Positions 1 through 12,342 of a stretch of 64,000 bases of DNA are shown here, in pieces. The notes below the pieces were generated by a model that saw only the letters and a list, made by a program, of their open reading frames with translations, was not told where the DNA came from and searched no databases. Position numbers and translations under genes: made by a program. The DNA comes from Motacilla alba alba (Eukaryota > Chordata > Aves > Passeriformes > Motacillidae), in NCBI RefSeq assembly GCF_015832195.1, contig NC_052018.1, positions 35,593,052 through 35,657,051 of the forward strand, read 5' to 3'. Numbering within the stretch: the first letter of the stretch is position 1; each line of letters starts with the position of its first letter.

Positions 1-2312
1 GACTGAAACCTTGTGGTCCTGGGCCAAATTACTGCTGCCTGTGAGCAGATGCAGGAGGAGCTGGATCCACTTGGCAGGTGGAGTCCAGAGCCACTGGACC
101 CACAGGCTGTGCATTTTGGGCTCACAATAAGTGATTTTCAGATAGCACAGTACTATATTTCCATTTGGGATTTCAAAGTTCTTGTTAGCTGTCACATTTG
201 GGAACATAACCCCAAATAAGAGCAGGAATGATCCATTACTGAAAAAGTTGGCTTAAGGTGATATGCAGGCCTTGACCTTTTCTAAAATGCATGGCAAAAC
301 TTTTATTTCCCTCCCACCAGCTGTTTCTGGCTGGTTTTGTTTATTTGCCTTTGTAGACTAGGAACTATCTGGGGCAGTGTCTGTGCTGTGTTTGGTCCTT
401 GCCTGTCAAGACACACAAATCGTTGTGAGTCAAGTGATGTCTTCATTTGCATTCATGCTTTGCTGTGCTCTCAGCAGCTTTGCTGGGTGGAAATGGAAGC
501 AGGATTTAACTCCAGAGGCTACAGATCTCTGTGAATGTTTGAATAGCCTATAAGTCTGTGAGCTTTGTCCAGTAATAAGTGCCTTGAGCATACAAAGTTA
601 GAAGGGAAATTAAAGACTGTGGTAATATATAGAGGGTATCACTGATCCAAGCAGACACTGAGTGTTGAACATGAACTCCTCTGTGGCTTGGGATGTTGTG
701 TGGCCTACACCCATTTCCCCAAAGGAGATTGGATCAAGTGTCAGTGTTTTTATGGGAAATTAATTGTAAATATAGTTTTCTATGGTCCTCAATGAAACAA
801 GGCGGATGAGTCCTATCAAACTAGAATGAAGATGGGATGGTAATAAAGGAACTTTCATAAAGAAAATGTCTGCAAAATGTGAAACTCAATAGGAGCAACT
901 CCAGAGAGATGAACTCACTATAACTGCTCACGGAGAGGCTGGGTCGCGCCTTGTAGCAACCAGCACGTCTCCTCTTCTGTTTGCTGCCTTCTGCACTTGA
1001 CAGACAGGCAGCTGAGGAGAACAGCTCTCATCCAAGTGCAGGGTCATTTGTCCCCCTGCTTCTGTGAAATTCAAATTCCTCAGACACAATTCTCTTTCTG
1101 CTGTAAATGACAGGGAGCCCAGGTTACAGTGGCAGTTCAAGGGAGGAATATCTCACATCCCATAGGGGGAAACACAGACATATTTCCATGCTGTGGGTAG
1201 CTTCCTCTGTACCTGGTCTTGCTCAGAGTTTACTTCCTTGCTTTATTCATAAAATGTGGGTTATTTCAGGCACCTCTGATGTGGCCTGAATTCATGCCCA
1301 TCCAGGCTGTAAAACTTCAGAAACCTTGCCTATTCTTTTCCTTGTTTTCACAGCTTGTTTAGTAAATACACTGCTTGTCCCCAGAACATTTGTTTTTCTT
1401 GTGCATCAGTACGTAGGCATTTCCCTAATCAGTGTCATTTTCTTTCAAGTCTTAATTTACTGCAGGCTGAGATTCCTTAGATCATACAGATTTGCAGTGA
1501 CCACTCTGGAGGTGTGACAGCACTGGAGCAACAAATGGAAGTAAAGGATACCTGCAGCCTCCCTAAGCTACACTTTGGCAGCTCCCGTTGAAATGACACA
1601 GGGTGCAGACTCTTCTTGTCACCATCATTGCTGCCAGCACTCCTGGCCCTATGCAGAGCATGGAAGAGTCCCCACTGACAGCAGTGAGTGCTGGGTAAAG
1701 CCTTTTTTTGTGTGAACTTGTCTGGTGTAGCATCCTGGGATGAAATCCCACAACATCCTCTCTGCCTGCTACTGCTGCTTTAGAGTAGCTGCCTATTTGG
1801 CCAGCCACTTTCTACCTCTGTTGGCAAGTGGGGTGCACAGAGGAAGAGAGTTAACAAGATGAAGTGTTTCCAGCCTCCTCCTGGCAGCTCACATTTTCAG
1901 GAGAGAGGAATGTGGCTGCCTTTCAGTGCATCCCAGCCATTCGCAGTCTGTGCATCAGCCACTTGGAGTAGCTCTCATTCAGTTGTGCTGTGATGGGGAG
2001 GCGGTGAGAAGCAGACGAAAAATGGTGGCTACTCAGTCCTGAAGGACAGGCTCAGCTAAAACCAAGCGGTTTCAGAAGCCAGTCAGGTGGGAGGCACTCA
2101 CAAGGCATGGAAGAAGGTATGCAGTCATCTGCCTGTGCCTGAGCAAAGGCGTGCTGAGGTGCCACAGGGCTGCAGGAATACGCAGGTCTTCACCCTTGGG
2201 GGAAGAATATCATTCTGCACTGAACACAGGATGTTACAAATGGCTGGACTGCAGATGAACACTTGCCATGGATACAACAGTGTGAATAAATTCAAACTGT
2301 CCTGTCTCTGAT
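1..2312. other. Unique sequence, no gene recognised
   Basis: No repeat, RNA gene or convincing exon is visible. The open frames here are at most about 104 codons, overlap on opposite strands and show no domain or composition that I recognise. It reads as ordinary intergenic or intronic bird DNA. Confidence 0.6.
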
Positions 2313-2352
2313 GGGACTTGAGACAGTCCCTGAAGGGACTTGAGACAGTCCC
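2313..2352. repeat. Two-copy tandem repeat of a self-complementary 18-mer
   Basis: The 18-base unit gggacttgagacagtccc occurs twice, at 2313-2330 and 2335-2352, separated by tgaa, giving a period of 22. Each unit begins with gggact and ends with its reverse complement agtccc, so each copy can fold into a 6-bp stem with a 6-nt loop. The copies are identical, which suggests a fairly recent duplication. No function is implied. Confidence 0.85.
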
Positions 2353-5300
2353 AGATACCCTGACCAGGGCACCCTGAAGCTGATGGGGACAGGAATACTG
2401 CCCTTGAACCACCTTTCTGCCATGGACAAGTAAGGAGTGATCTCCCTTCAGAAGGGAGGTAGTGGGAGCCTTGCAACATGCACAGAAAAAAATGGATTAG
2501 TTTTATTGTTCCCAACACAAGCATTCCTTTGAAAGTGCTCCTGCACATTCACAGCATGGCAAAGCTACAAGTGAAGCAAGTGCTAAATCAAATTCATGAC
2601 TTTTCTCACACAGCCATGAGAAAAGGCAGTTATACAGGAAAAAGCAACACCATCAGCCCCTGTAGATGTGAAAGGCTGATTTACACCCTCTCTCACACTT
2701 ACGTGGCCTCAGCAAAGCACTGGAGTTGCATAAACAGCATTTGGCCACTATTTGGGAGTTTCTTAGTTATGGACATAATTAGTAGTAATTCTTTGACAAT
2801 TTTTCAAGAGAATTGTGGTAAGAAATGCAAGAACAGGAGTCAAGGTGTATTTAAAAAGAAAAGGTTGTGCTAATGGCTTCTCTAACAGATTAGTGAAAAA
2901 ATTGCCTCTGTCAATGGAGACTTTGCTTTTACCAGGTATTTGATATTTGAAACTCCTATAGGTGGCTTTTAAAGAGGTGAATTAGACACGATAAGATTCA
3001 GAGTAAATAATTTCTGTTACTTATTTGAAACACGATCTGGTATTTGCAGAATAATTAATGATGTTATGACTCTAGCACAGTGGCTTTAAAGAGTCTTCAA
3101 CAATGTCCATCACTCAAATAGGTTAGGAAAGATAATCTTATCTATCCCCATGAAACAAATGCTTTGTCTGTGCCTTTCATCATCCATTCATAATCTCTCT
3201 CTGTTTTAGAGTATCTTTGCAAGAAATCCGCCAGGGTGAAGCTGAAAAAAAATGCTTCTAGAAATGGGACTTTAAAACGTTTCAACAGATCTAAGAGGAA
3301 CTTATTTTACTATCCATTGCAGGTGAACAAACATCCTATCAACACCTCTTACCTGAAGTGTGAAACTCACAGTAATAAATCTCAGACTGTGTCCAACAGC
3401 AGTGCAATATTTCTATGAGGCTGCTCTATCCATAGTAAATAGGTAACTATGGAGACTGATGAACATTTAACTGTAATCAGGGAAGAAAGAGTGAGGAAAT
3501 CAAAGTTTTCTTTTCTCATTTGCATGCTTAGGGTATGCTTATATGTGCTGATTTTTAACAGCTGTCTGTATCAGTTGAAGTGTGCACCCAAGCCAGGTCT
3601 AAAATCTGCAAATCCCACCTCAGGGAATTTTCAGGGAAAGAAATTAAAGTCATTGTAATGCCAAAAACTCCACTAACCTGATCCAGAGAGAGACCTTAGA
3701 AGGAAGAAACTCTTCTTGAATACATATATATTTCGTGCTCATTATTTTCCACTCTATGTAGGCAAGGAAAAATGTATGGCTTGTGAGCTTAACACCTGCT
3801 GCAACACTGCAGAGCAAAATGCAGAGGCTGAGGAGAACAGCATGAGGGGGGCTTTCATCACTTGCTGCTTCTGGGCCTCCTCGCTCAGAGGCCTGAGCTG
3901 GGGACATTGTTGGGGAGTATATCTGCTTTTGTGTTCCTGAGTTGTTTCACATTCAGTGGGAGCTCTGAACATGTGCTGTATCCATAGAGCCCCACTGACA
4001 TCAGTGGGGTAAATGTACAGAAATCAGCCTCACTGACATAATCTCTTTGTATTGCTGTCGTTATCTGAGAACAAAAGCTCAGACAGAGAGATCCTAAGCT
4101 GTCGGGTGTGATCATGACAGCTAAACAGGTGAATTTTGCAGCATCTAAAAAGTCACCTGCTGAGCAACAGGGAGGCACAGATTTGCAGCAGGCTGCTGTG
4201 AGTTGTGTGTGAAGTGGGAGGAATGGCATGCTCACCCCATGGGCTTGTGCTGGTGGGTGCTGCAGTGAGGTCTCTGTGTACTTCTGGGGATAAATAACTA
4301 GCCATGCTTAGCCATGAGAATTAATCTTAAATGGATTCAAAGGGAACAGAGCTTGAAAATAATCCTGAAAGAGGACAGAGATCAGATCGTGGGATCCTAC
4401 AAGCCAGTGGGATGCATGAATATGCCTAATTTTTTATCTGCAGCTGACTACAATCTCTTCCTTCAGCTTTAACCCCTGCACCTTCAGGTGAACACAAATA
4501 TGAAAACAGCATGTGACTGGTATGGACTACCTCACTCCAGGTAGGCATTTTCCCTGTAGAAATTGTGGTTCTGAGACTCTGTGTCTTATTTTACATCTCA
4601 GTGAGCTCCATACTTGCAGCAGATTAGGGGAAGGTGTTTCACTGGAAATTACTCACCCTGTTAACACTCACATGTTCTTAACAGATATTTTTCTGAAAGC
4701 TCTCCCCTCTAGACACACAAGTTTGAGCTAGTATTCTTGCTCTAGTTTTCTCCCTCCTTTGTAGCTGATGGGGAAAACTGGAGCACAGATGGATGACTCA
4801 CCACTCTATGGAGCACATTGACCTGGGACAAATAATTTCCATTTCTCTCTGCTGACATTTGAGTCAGCAGATGCAAGAATTTCATCTTGAAGTTGCAGGA
4901 ATGCATGCTCTGTGAGAAGACTCCCCCTTTGGACCTGCTCAGGTCTCATTTCTAAGGCTGTGTTTAACCTGTCTGCAGCCTCAGGATGTTTCCATGTTCA
5001 TTTACACAGTAGGAGAAGACAAGAAGGTAAGTCACAAGGTAAATTCTATAGTTTTCTACCTGAAATTCTCCTAGTTATCAGGATCTGTTCCTCGGCCAGA
5101 AAAAATTGTTAACCAAGTCCTTTCCACTTGCATAATTTAACACTCAAATTCTCACTGCAGAGTTTTTGCAGCAGGTACTTCTCATTATAAACACATATAT
5201 ACAGTCTCAGCATCATTGGGATGTCATCTAGCTAGAGGTCATCCCAAATTCTTTCTTTCCTGAAGCAGTTCTCCTTGGTGGAAGCTCATTCTGCCTACCT

Positions 5301-5511
5301 GTGTACCTCTGGTATTAAATTTTTAATGGCTTCAACCATTCTTTCTTTAAGTAATTCAGACACAAGGATTAGTCTTGGATCCTCGCTTCCATAATTTCTT
5401 GTGTATGTATAGATAAGTGTTACTTTTATATGTATACTAACTTACACTAGCTATACACATATGTATTAAAATTTCAGTATGTATATATAAATACAAGATT
5501 CATCTGAATAT
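2353..5511. other. Unique sequence with an AT-rich stretch
   Basis: Nothing is recognised as a gene or a known repeat. Frames of up to 131 codons (2478-2873, plus) exist, but no splice signals or recognisable motifs support them. About 5400-5490 is rich in TATA/ATGT steps (tatatgtata and similar) and is a low-complexity patch just upstream of the CR1 insertion. Confidence 0.55.
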
Positions 5512-6460
5512 TCACAAGTCCAGTCAGCCTGATGGGATTCATCCCAGATACTGAAAGACTTAATGAATATTATGTCAGTACTGCTCTCAACCATCTACCA
5601 AAGGTCTTGGGAGTCTGGGAAGGTCCCTGCTGACTCAAAGTTGGCCAGTGTTATTCCAATACACAAGAAAAGACCTAGGCAACTACAGACCTACTAGTCT
5701 AACCTCAATTTCAGGAAAAAATATGGAGAAGATCATTTTGGGTGCTACTGAAAGGCATTGAAAGAACAATGCAATGATCAGGCGCAGTCAACACTGTTTC
5801 ACAAAGGGAAAGCTGTTCTACTGATTTGACAATGCAATAAGGAAACCCACCTAACAGATGAAGAGAAGGCAGTAGATGCAGTTTTTCTGGATTTTTAGTA
5901 AGGGTTTTGATAGTGTCCCTCACAGCATCCTTTTGTACACGTTGTCCAGCTGTGGGTTGAGTGGATTCACAGTGTGCTGAGTGGATTCTACAGCTAAAAT
6001 AGTTGTAGTGAATGGGGCTTCATCTGACTGGTGACAGTCACCAGTGCTGTTCCTTGGAGTTCAGCTCCAGGACTAGTCCTGTTCAATGTATTTATCAATG
6101 AGCTGAATGCAGGAATTGAATGCACCATTAACAATTTTGTTGATGATACCAAATAGGGAGATGTTATTTACTCTCTCGAGGGGCAAGAGATAGCTCAAAC
6201 CTTCATCAGGGGTGCTCAAACTTGACATTAGGAAGCATTTCTTTACCAAGAGTGTGGTCAAACACTGCAGCAGGTGTCTTATTGTAGTGGCTGATGCCCC
6301 AAGTCTGTCAGTGTTTAAGATGAATTTGGATAATGCCCTTAATAACATGCTTTAACTTTTGGTCAGAGCTGAAGTGGCTGGGCAGTTGGATTAGAGAATG
6401 GATTGTTGCAGATTCCTTTTGCTGAGCTACTCTATTCTATTGTATTCTATTTCAGTTTTA
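5512..6460 (+). mobile_element. CR1 LINE fragment, plus strand, internally deleted
   Basis: This is the 3' part of a CR1 non-LTR retrotransposon. About 5512-6160 corresponds to the reverse-transcriptase part of ORF2. It starts near the 'GATGGGATTCATCCCAG' block, continues through a block resembling 'ACTACAGACC...AGTCTAACCTCA', and reaches the catalytic box region, where gttgatgatacc reads F-V-D-D-T in place of the usual F-A-D-D. After about 6165 the sequence jumps to the CR1 3' untranslated part ('GACATTAGGAAGCATTTCTTTACC', then 'GGCAGTTGGATTAGAGAATGG'), so the segment between is missing. It ends in ttctattctattgtattctattt, the CR1 3' tail. Frameshifts and stops interrupt every frame, so it is a dead copy. 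The 5' end is truncated, as is usual for this family. The family call rests on remembered consensus. Confidence 0.85.
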
Positions 6461-8285
6461 GAGGGGTTATAATATTTGGAAAACCTCTGCCCTACAGAGC
6501 ATGATAACAAACACACATAAATTTGAGGCATGACCACACTTATTTGTTTTATTTACCCTCATATTTGTTTTATTTACCTGCTCTTCCAGACAGCAAAGAT
6601 TTTATGAACAGAGCATTTTGTCAGGCAGCTACCTCTCCACTGTCTGCTGGGGTATGAAGCTTGGTGGAGAAAGTAACTGTGCTTCCTCTGCAGGGGCATC
6701 TGCTGGATGACTGCTCTGATATCTTTATTTCTCCATTTAGATCTGTACTGCTGAGGGTTATCCCTTATTTTTATAAATCACTGGTGTGATTCTCTGCTCT
6801 CAAAATTGAGCTCTCAACACAAGCCAAGTGAAATACCATCAAGCCCTTCACCACTTGCAGTGATGAGTGATTTGCTTGTAGAGGGTTTGAAGAGCAGCCT
6901 GGTTGCATGCTGCCCTGGCAGCCACTCCTGCAACACTAGAGGATGCCCTGGGGTGTTGGAAACAGCTCACACCATCCCCCTTTCTATAACTAATTTATCT
7001 AATGGATCCAAGGTGAGGTCTGAAGTCTTAAGGACCATTAACTTCACACTGTTTCCAGCTCCTGACCCTCTGACATGCATGCACATGCCAGCATTTATAT
7101 CCAGCCCCACCAGTTTCCTGAGGATGCAGCTGTGCCAGCTCTGTCCACCTTTAATTAATTGCTATAGGGAGGACATTAAGATGTGAATAAGAGCATAAAA
7201 TTCCTTCAAAAGGTTACCAGTCTGTCCAAAACAGCAGAGGCAAATTAAACTCATTTTCAGAAGGATTTCTCTAATCTGTGGTCCCCAGGTCGAGGAGAGT
7301 TCAAGCTAGCCTAGAAAAGGAGTTTGCAGCACTAGGCTTAATGGGGAACAATTTTCATCAGTGAAAGAGTAAACCAAATAGGGTGCAGCTGAAGGAATTT
7401 AATTTTGTAGCTATGCCATCCTCAAACTTTTTCCAGTGGATGGATAACTTTTCTCTCATAATTGTAGACTGTAATGAAGATCTCCTACATACTGTCTACA
7501 TTTGAGGTTGCCTTTCTTATTTCCTAGCATAATTTGTTTCTCCTGTCCTCTCTTTTTTCCAGGCTGCCATTGCATTGATGTTTCTAAGAGATGCAGCACA
7601 CTCTCTTCCTGTCCTCTTCTTTATTTTTCAGACTTTATTTTGACACCTTGTCTCTTAATATTTATCTTCCCAACTTACAAGTTGGAAAAACTTCTCTCAC
7701 CTTTACACATTTTCTCTTCACAAACTGTTTAAATCAGGGAAAACCCCATGGGATTCCTTGGTGTTTGTTATCATGTATATCTGTTATAGCTGGGAATAGG
7801 TAAATGTTATGAATTAGTCTTGCATGTTCCTTGATACAATTTTTTTCTTAAACCATTTGAATTTATGTCCTAGCAAGCAACATATTCTTTTGGTTTTCTT
7901 CTAGTCTTTCACCTTAGACTTGTAAGTTGAGTGCATCATACTCAAAATTCTATCTAGACTTCATGGGAGGAAAAAGTCATTATGAAAAGTAATTTTTACA
8001 GACAGCCTGTTCCAGGAATGTGTTTCACGCTCCCCTCCTGTGGGCAGTTTGAAAAAAAAAAAACTACAGAAAAACTGTAGTATGAAGGTGTTGCTTTGTA
8101 GTGGAAACTTTGGGGCCCTCTGTTTAGAGGAATTAAAGGCAGATATTTGAACTGATGCTTCTCTGACCTACAGTTTCAGGAGCTGCAGTGTAACACGTAG
8201 GGGATTTCAGTCTGCAGACCTGCGGGCACAAACAGCTGCGAGGGGAAGAAGATTTCAAGCTCACCCCTCTGTGGTGTTATTGGAG
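6461..8285. other. Unique sequence, no gene recognised
   Basis: A frame of 126 codons lies at 6806-7186 on the plus strand, but nothing in it resembles a known family. There is an A12 run near 8051 followed by a small ctacag/ctgtag stem. I see no repeat of known type. Confidence 0.55.
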
Positions 8286-8375
8286 GGCTGTGTAATTATG
8301 GATGCCAACTAACTACTGCCCCATCTAGGCCTCCAGATGGGGCAGTAGTTAGTTGGTGGCCATAGCTACACAGCC
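8286..8375. repeat. 90-nt near-perfect inverted repeat (hairpin)
   Basis: The two arms are 41 nt each, 8286-8326 and 8335-8375, around the 8-nt loop aggcctcc. The inner 22 bp (8305-8326 with 8335-8356) pair perfectly. Next come three weak pairs (atg against tgg), then seven positions with a mismatch and a wobble at the outer end, then nine perfect pairs (ggctgtgta with tacacagcc). Flanking bases do not pair, so the symmetry stops sharply. I do not recognise the arm as a known microRNA or MITE. Possible origins are a miniature palindromic transposon, a precursor-microRNA-like transcript, or a template-switch event that copied one arm in reverse. The perfect inner stem suggests either recent origin or selection on folding. 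Confidence 0.9.
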
Positions 8376-11276
8376 AGGAGCAGCCCAAACACCCAGTGCA
8401 TCCTGGCTTAGCTCCTGCAGGACAGGACACTCACAATGCTGCTCTGGGAAGCAGAGGAAACTGGCAAGTTAAGGCCAAAGGCAGCTTTTACTAAAAAAAG
8501 GTATAACACAGACCCTTTCCCCCCCATGGCCCAACTCCTCTGACACGTTTGCAGAATACCCAACCACCCTTGGCTGGGCTGCTAAGAAGCACAGGGGACA
8601 TGGGGACAGGCGGCTGCCAGGGACCCCATGCTGCAAGAGCTTATGCCCCTCCTGGGTGAGCAACCAGCACCTGGTGCAGGCACAGCTCTGTAGGGTCACT
8701 CTTGCAGAGCTCTGGAGCTTTGATTTGAGTAAAAAGATTCTCCCGGGACTGCTGTGACTTGAATTATGTGGAAAAAGGAAATTTCTCTGGGATGTCATAA
8801 TGATGAATTTGGCAAGTGCTGCATGAAACATCATCTCTGCAGCCTGGACAAATAGCCTGTCAGTATCAAGTGCAAGAGCAGCTGTGGTGAGGGAGTGGAA
8901 GAAGTGCAATATTTCCCTTCAACACTGCATCAAGCTGAGGTCCCATGCACAGTGCTGGGTTTAGTTTAAAGCTGCTCTAAAGTTGCTGGGGAGGAGAGGA
9001 GCTGCCAAGGACCCATTCACTCTGCACCAGCCCTTGGTGATCAGCTTGGGTAACTGCTACTCTGATCTCTGCCCTGCCGAGCTCTATTTAGCTCCCATGA
9101 CCTCTCCTTTCTGCCATATCCACCCTTTGCCTTGAGCTGTAGCCAGAGGAGACCTCAGTCCAATGACTAAATTCGAGTGGCAATTGCCCTTTTGCACATT
9201 TCGTGCTGGTGAAAGAGTTGTTATCCCAGTGGAATTTTTAGTGTTAGAGGAAAGACAAAAGCTCTCCTGGCAAGCTGCCATGAAGAAGATTTCTGTGTCT
9301 CTCCAAGGCCATCTCCTGGCATGACTCTGTCAGCTGAACATGCAATTTCTTTAATCCTCAGGCTGACATAATTCTGAGAGCAAATCTCCTTAAATGTGTA
9401 TTCGAGGTGTCTTTGAGCCACCGTGCTCGCTCTGGGTGTCACAAACTCTTCTCTGCTACTCATGCGCCAAAAAGAGTTGGAAAAAACAAACTTGTGCAGA
9501 ACATAACTCTGCAAATGAAGCCTGAGCTGGAGCCAACAAAGAACTGGGATCACCAGAAATGAGTTATTCTGTGGCTAAGTCAGAGGCTGCTAAGATGTAT
9601 GGATCAGAAGAGGCAGAAATGTAACTGCAGCAGTGAGAGGAACAATGCCAAGGTGTCTGGGGATGTGTGCTTGTTTATGATTAGTCCATGGACTATGGAG
9701 TTTTGTGTCTAAAACTAGCAATTACTGACTGACTCACCACAGAGCAAAGAGCTTAAAAACATAGCAAACTTGGGATTTTAAAATAGGGCATAACTTAGTT
9801 GGAAGATTCGCTAAGCTTTATATCATATCAGAGCAAGTTTTAGCTCTTTGCAGCCATACAGCTAATTGAAAGAACATCCTTTATTTGTCTTCACCAAGGG
9901 CTTTCACGTTTTCACAATTTTTTCATCAGTTTACTAAATATCCTGTGCACACAAGGGCATTTTGATGTTTTCTCCCGCTTCTAGCCACTGACTTTTAAAT
10001 GTGATACCTACACTTCTGGTCTTCCCATATGCCTACAATTTTATGTGTTCTGGGTTCCCTCTCCCACATAATAGTGCTGAACTGTTCCAAAGAGTTCCAC
10101 AATTCAGTTAAACATTGCATTATAAAGCACTTCCATTTGTTTGTTTAAAACCTACTGCCCAGTAATCATATTAGATCTTCACAGTCCTTGTATTGTGCAG
10201 AAAATCAATTGTTTTTCCCTATTACTTTTCCCTATCACTGTAGTGCTAGTTCTTGTCTGTGCAGAGTCCCATGTCTAATCTCTTCTCTGCATGCTGGAGA
10301 ATCTAAAACCATATTTTTCTGCTCTCAAAAGAAGGTTTTCCATATACCTTATCTCTGTAGTTTTCAAATTTATCATATTTTTAAGCTGGGATGACTGACA
10401 CTGCAAGCAATATTGGAGATGCATTTATATGCTTTTATAAGGCAGCATAATCATGTTTCCCATTTCCTTCTCTCTCCCTGAGATGCAGAAAAGGCTGAAC
10501 ACTGCATCCTGAACACTCATCTACTGCTTCTACCTCCACTACCTAGACTAATAAAATATATGAAATCCAAATATTCCAACACGTTGTACTGTACTGCAAC
10601 AGTCATACTGCTGACCACGTCCCACAGTTTATTTGTCTTTCTCTGAGCACTGAGTGACATTTCCAGACATGTCACATTGATATCAAGAGCTCTTCTCTGG
10701 CTCATAAGGGGTAATTCAGAGGCTGTGGATGGGGATGGTGCAGTAAAGATAATTTGCTCCTTGAGTTTGACTATGCTTTTATTTGCACTCAATTTCACCT
10801 GCAAGCTTATTGCCCACTTATTTAGTGTTCTGGTGACCATTCTTGCAGACAGTTTTAGATTAGACTATCTTGATTTATTTTGTATTATCTTCAGGCTGTG
10901 CAGCACATATTGCAACTCCTTTTCCATCAGCACTTTGAACTGTGTCCCACCCATACAAAAATGGCTGGTGCAGGTATGTACAGCATGCATTGAATGGCCC
11001 CAGTATAGAACCTCATGCACCCTGCCAGAAACCTGGGTTTTAATAATTAATATCTGGCTTCTTGCAATTAATCATGTATTAGCCTGGCAAAGAACTTCCC
11101 TTCTACTCATGGCATACCAATTTCTTTTAGAAGCGGTGGTAGGAAATTTTGTGCTGAATACCAACTGGACCATGTTTCACAATGTGTGCCTGCCAGTACC
11201 CACACATTTGAAATGTGAGTTTTGAAAATGTTGCCTGTAATCCTGTAATCTCCTCCTATGAAACAGAAAGGTTGAA
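8376..11276. other. Unique sequence, no gene recognised
   Basis: No known repeat is visible. The longer frames are 8469-8909 on the minus strand (146 codons) and 10677-11225 on the plus strand (182 codons, hydrophobic and Cys/Leu-rich). Neither shows domain features or splice or polyadenylation context, and both fit chance frames. The 182-codon frame overlaps a minus-strand frame at 10517-10840. Confidence 0.5.
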
Positions 11277-11821
11277 TGTGAGAGGAGCAGTTACCCTCTC
11301 CAGGATGGGCCTGGGAAAGGAGGCTGATTTAGGCAGCTGCCACCACATCAGAGCCTTCTGTGTTGTGGGTTGTAAGGTATTTGCGCCGTGTGGTAATGGC
11401 AGGTTGGCTCAAATGATGGGAAGGTTCAGCACAGCCAGACAAATGATGGGTGGTTGTGAGACTGTGCCCGAAAATTCTCTCATCTGCCTTGTGATTCTCA
11501 GACCTCCAAACATCCTGTTCGGCATCCTGGTTTGGTGGGAGCTTGCCAGGGCCCCGAGACTGGAACTTGAGTTATTGTTCCCAGGTGTGTTTGTCGTCCC
11601 CATGGGACACTGAACCCAGTGAAAGGAGAAGGGGCACTTTGCCCTTCTTTGCCTGCATCGCTTTGCAACAATGGCCCTGGAATTTCCCCGCCTCCTAACT
11701 TGGCTGGACTCTTTTCTGGAATGACCTTTTGGTGGTCTCACAGAAGACCCTTCACAACCACCGTGACATATGGACTGAGATGGGAGAAGCCATTCCCTCC
11801 AAGACTGAGACGTGAGACCCC

Positions 11822-11827
11822 TATATA
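11822..11827 (+). promoter_or_regulatory. TATA-like box inside the LTR
   Basis: The sequence ctatataga lies about 200 bases upstream of the first AATAAA, the arrangement expected of a U3 promoter ahead of an R region. It is a sequence match only, and activity is unknown. Confidence 0.45.
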
Positions 11828-12020
11828 GAAAAACTCCCTTTCCTCCCAAAGACTGAGACTGAAACCTCTAACCCATGGGGGGTGTGTGGCTGAGGCAAGT
11901 TGCTGCAGGCGTGACCACTGGACCAAGAAGACAATGGCTCTTGCCCACTGCTGACCAGATGAGATCATAGATTATTGTATTATTCCTCTCCTCCTTCACA
12001 ATTCTCAATAGAAAAATTCT

Positions 12021-12026
12021 AATAAA
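12021..12026 (+). terminator. Polyadenylation signal AATAAA in the LTR
   Basis: An AATAAA followed by agcccccggg lies downstream of the TATA-like box and supports the plus-strand orientation of the LTR. A second AATAAA at 12227-12232 (ttcaataaagtaca) lies nearer the 3' end. Either could serve as the LTR poly(A) signal. Confidence 0.5.
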
Positions 12027-12342
12027 AGCCCCCGGGTTAGCTTGAGATTTCGAGATCTCCCCAACGTGAAAGCGACCCCTTGACTGGACCTCGACTGGAC
12101 CTTGAAGAACTTCGTCGCCTCTACTTTTGGTAGGTATAACCTCCCTTTCTCTTTACCCTTTTCTTTCCATAGGCTTTCCCTCTCTTTTTCCCCAATTCCC
12201 TCCAACGCATTTTGCTGTGATTATTCAATAAAGTACACTGGTTTTGATTGTTACTGCAAATCCCTTGCCATGTTGGTGTTTTGTACCCTGAGATCAATTA
12301 CTGAACCATCACAAGTCCCGTTTGTAAGGACGGACCGTGACA

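Larger units (their letters stand above)
11277..12342 (+). mobile_element. LTR-like unit of an endogenous retrovirus, probably solo
   Basis: The segment begins tgtgagagg and ends ccgtgaca, the TG...CA form of retroviral LTRs. It carries LTR landmarks in plus-strand order: a TATA-like box ctatataga at 11822-11827, AATAAA at 12021-12026, then a GC-richer stretch with a short repeat (gactggacc twice, about 12082-12100), then a second AATAAA at 12227-12232. It is richer in G+C and CpG than its surroundings. No gag, pol or env-like frame follows on either side, so this is probably a solo LTR, or an LTR with only a few internal bases (gtggtg follows the CA end). The flanks gttgaa and ggtgaa are similar but not a clean target duplication. 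I cannot name the family, and the exact ends are inferred. Confidence 0.6.

Noticed and set aside
8469..8909. 146-codon frame, minus
   Set aside because: No domain recognised and no supporting signals. Its nearness to the 90-nt hairpin seems coincidental.
10677..11225. 182-codon hydrophobic frame, plus
   Set aside because: It looks membrane-like, but hydrophobicity follows from T-rich codons. It overlaps an opposite-strand frame and has no recognisable family.
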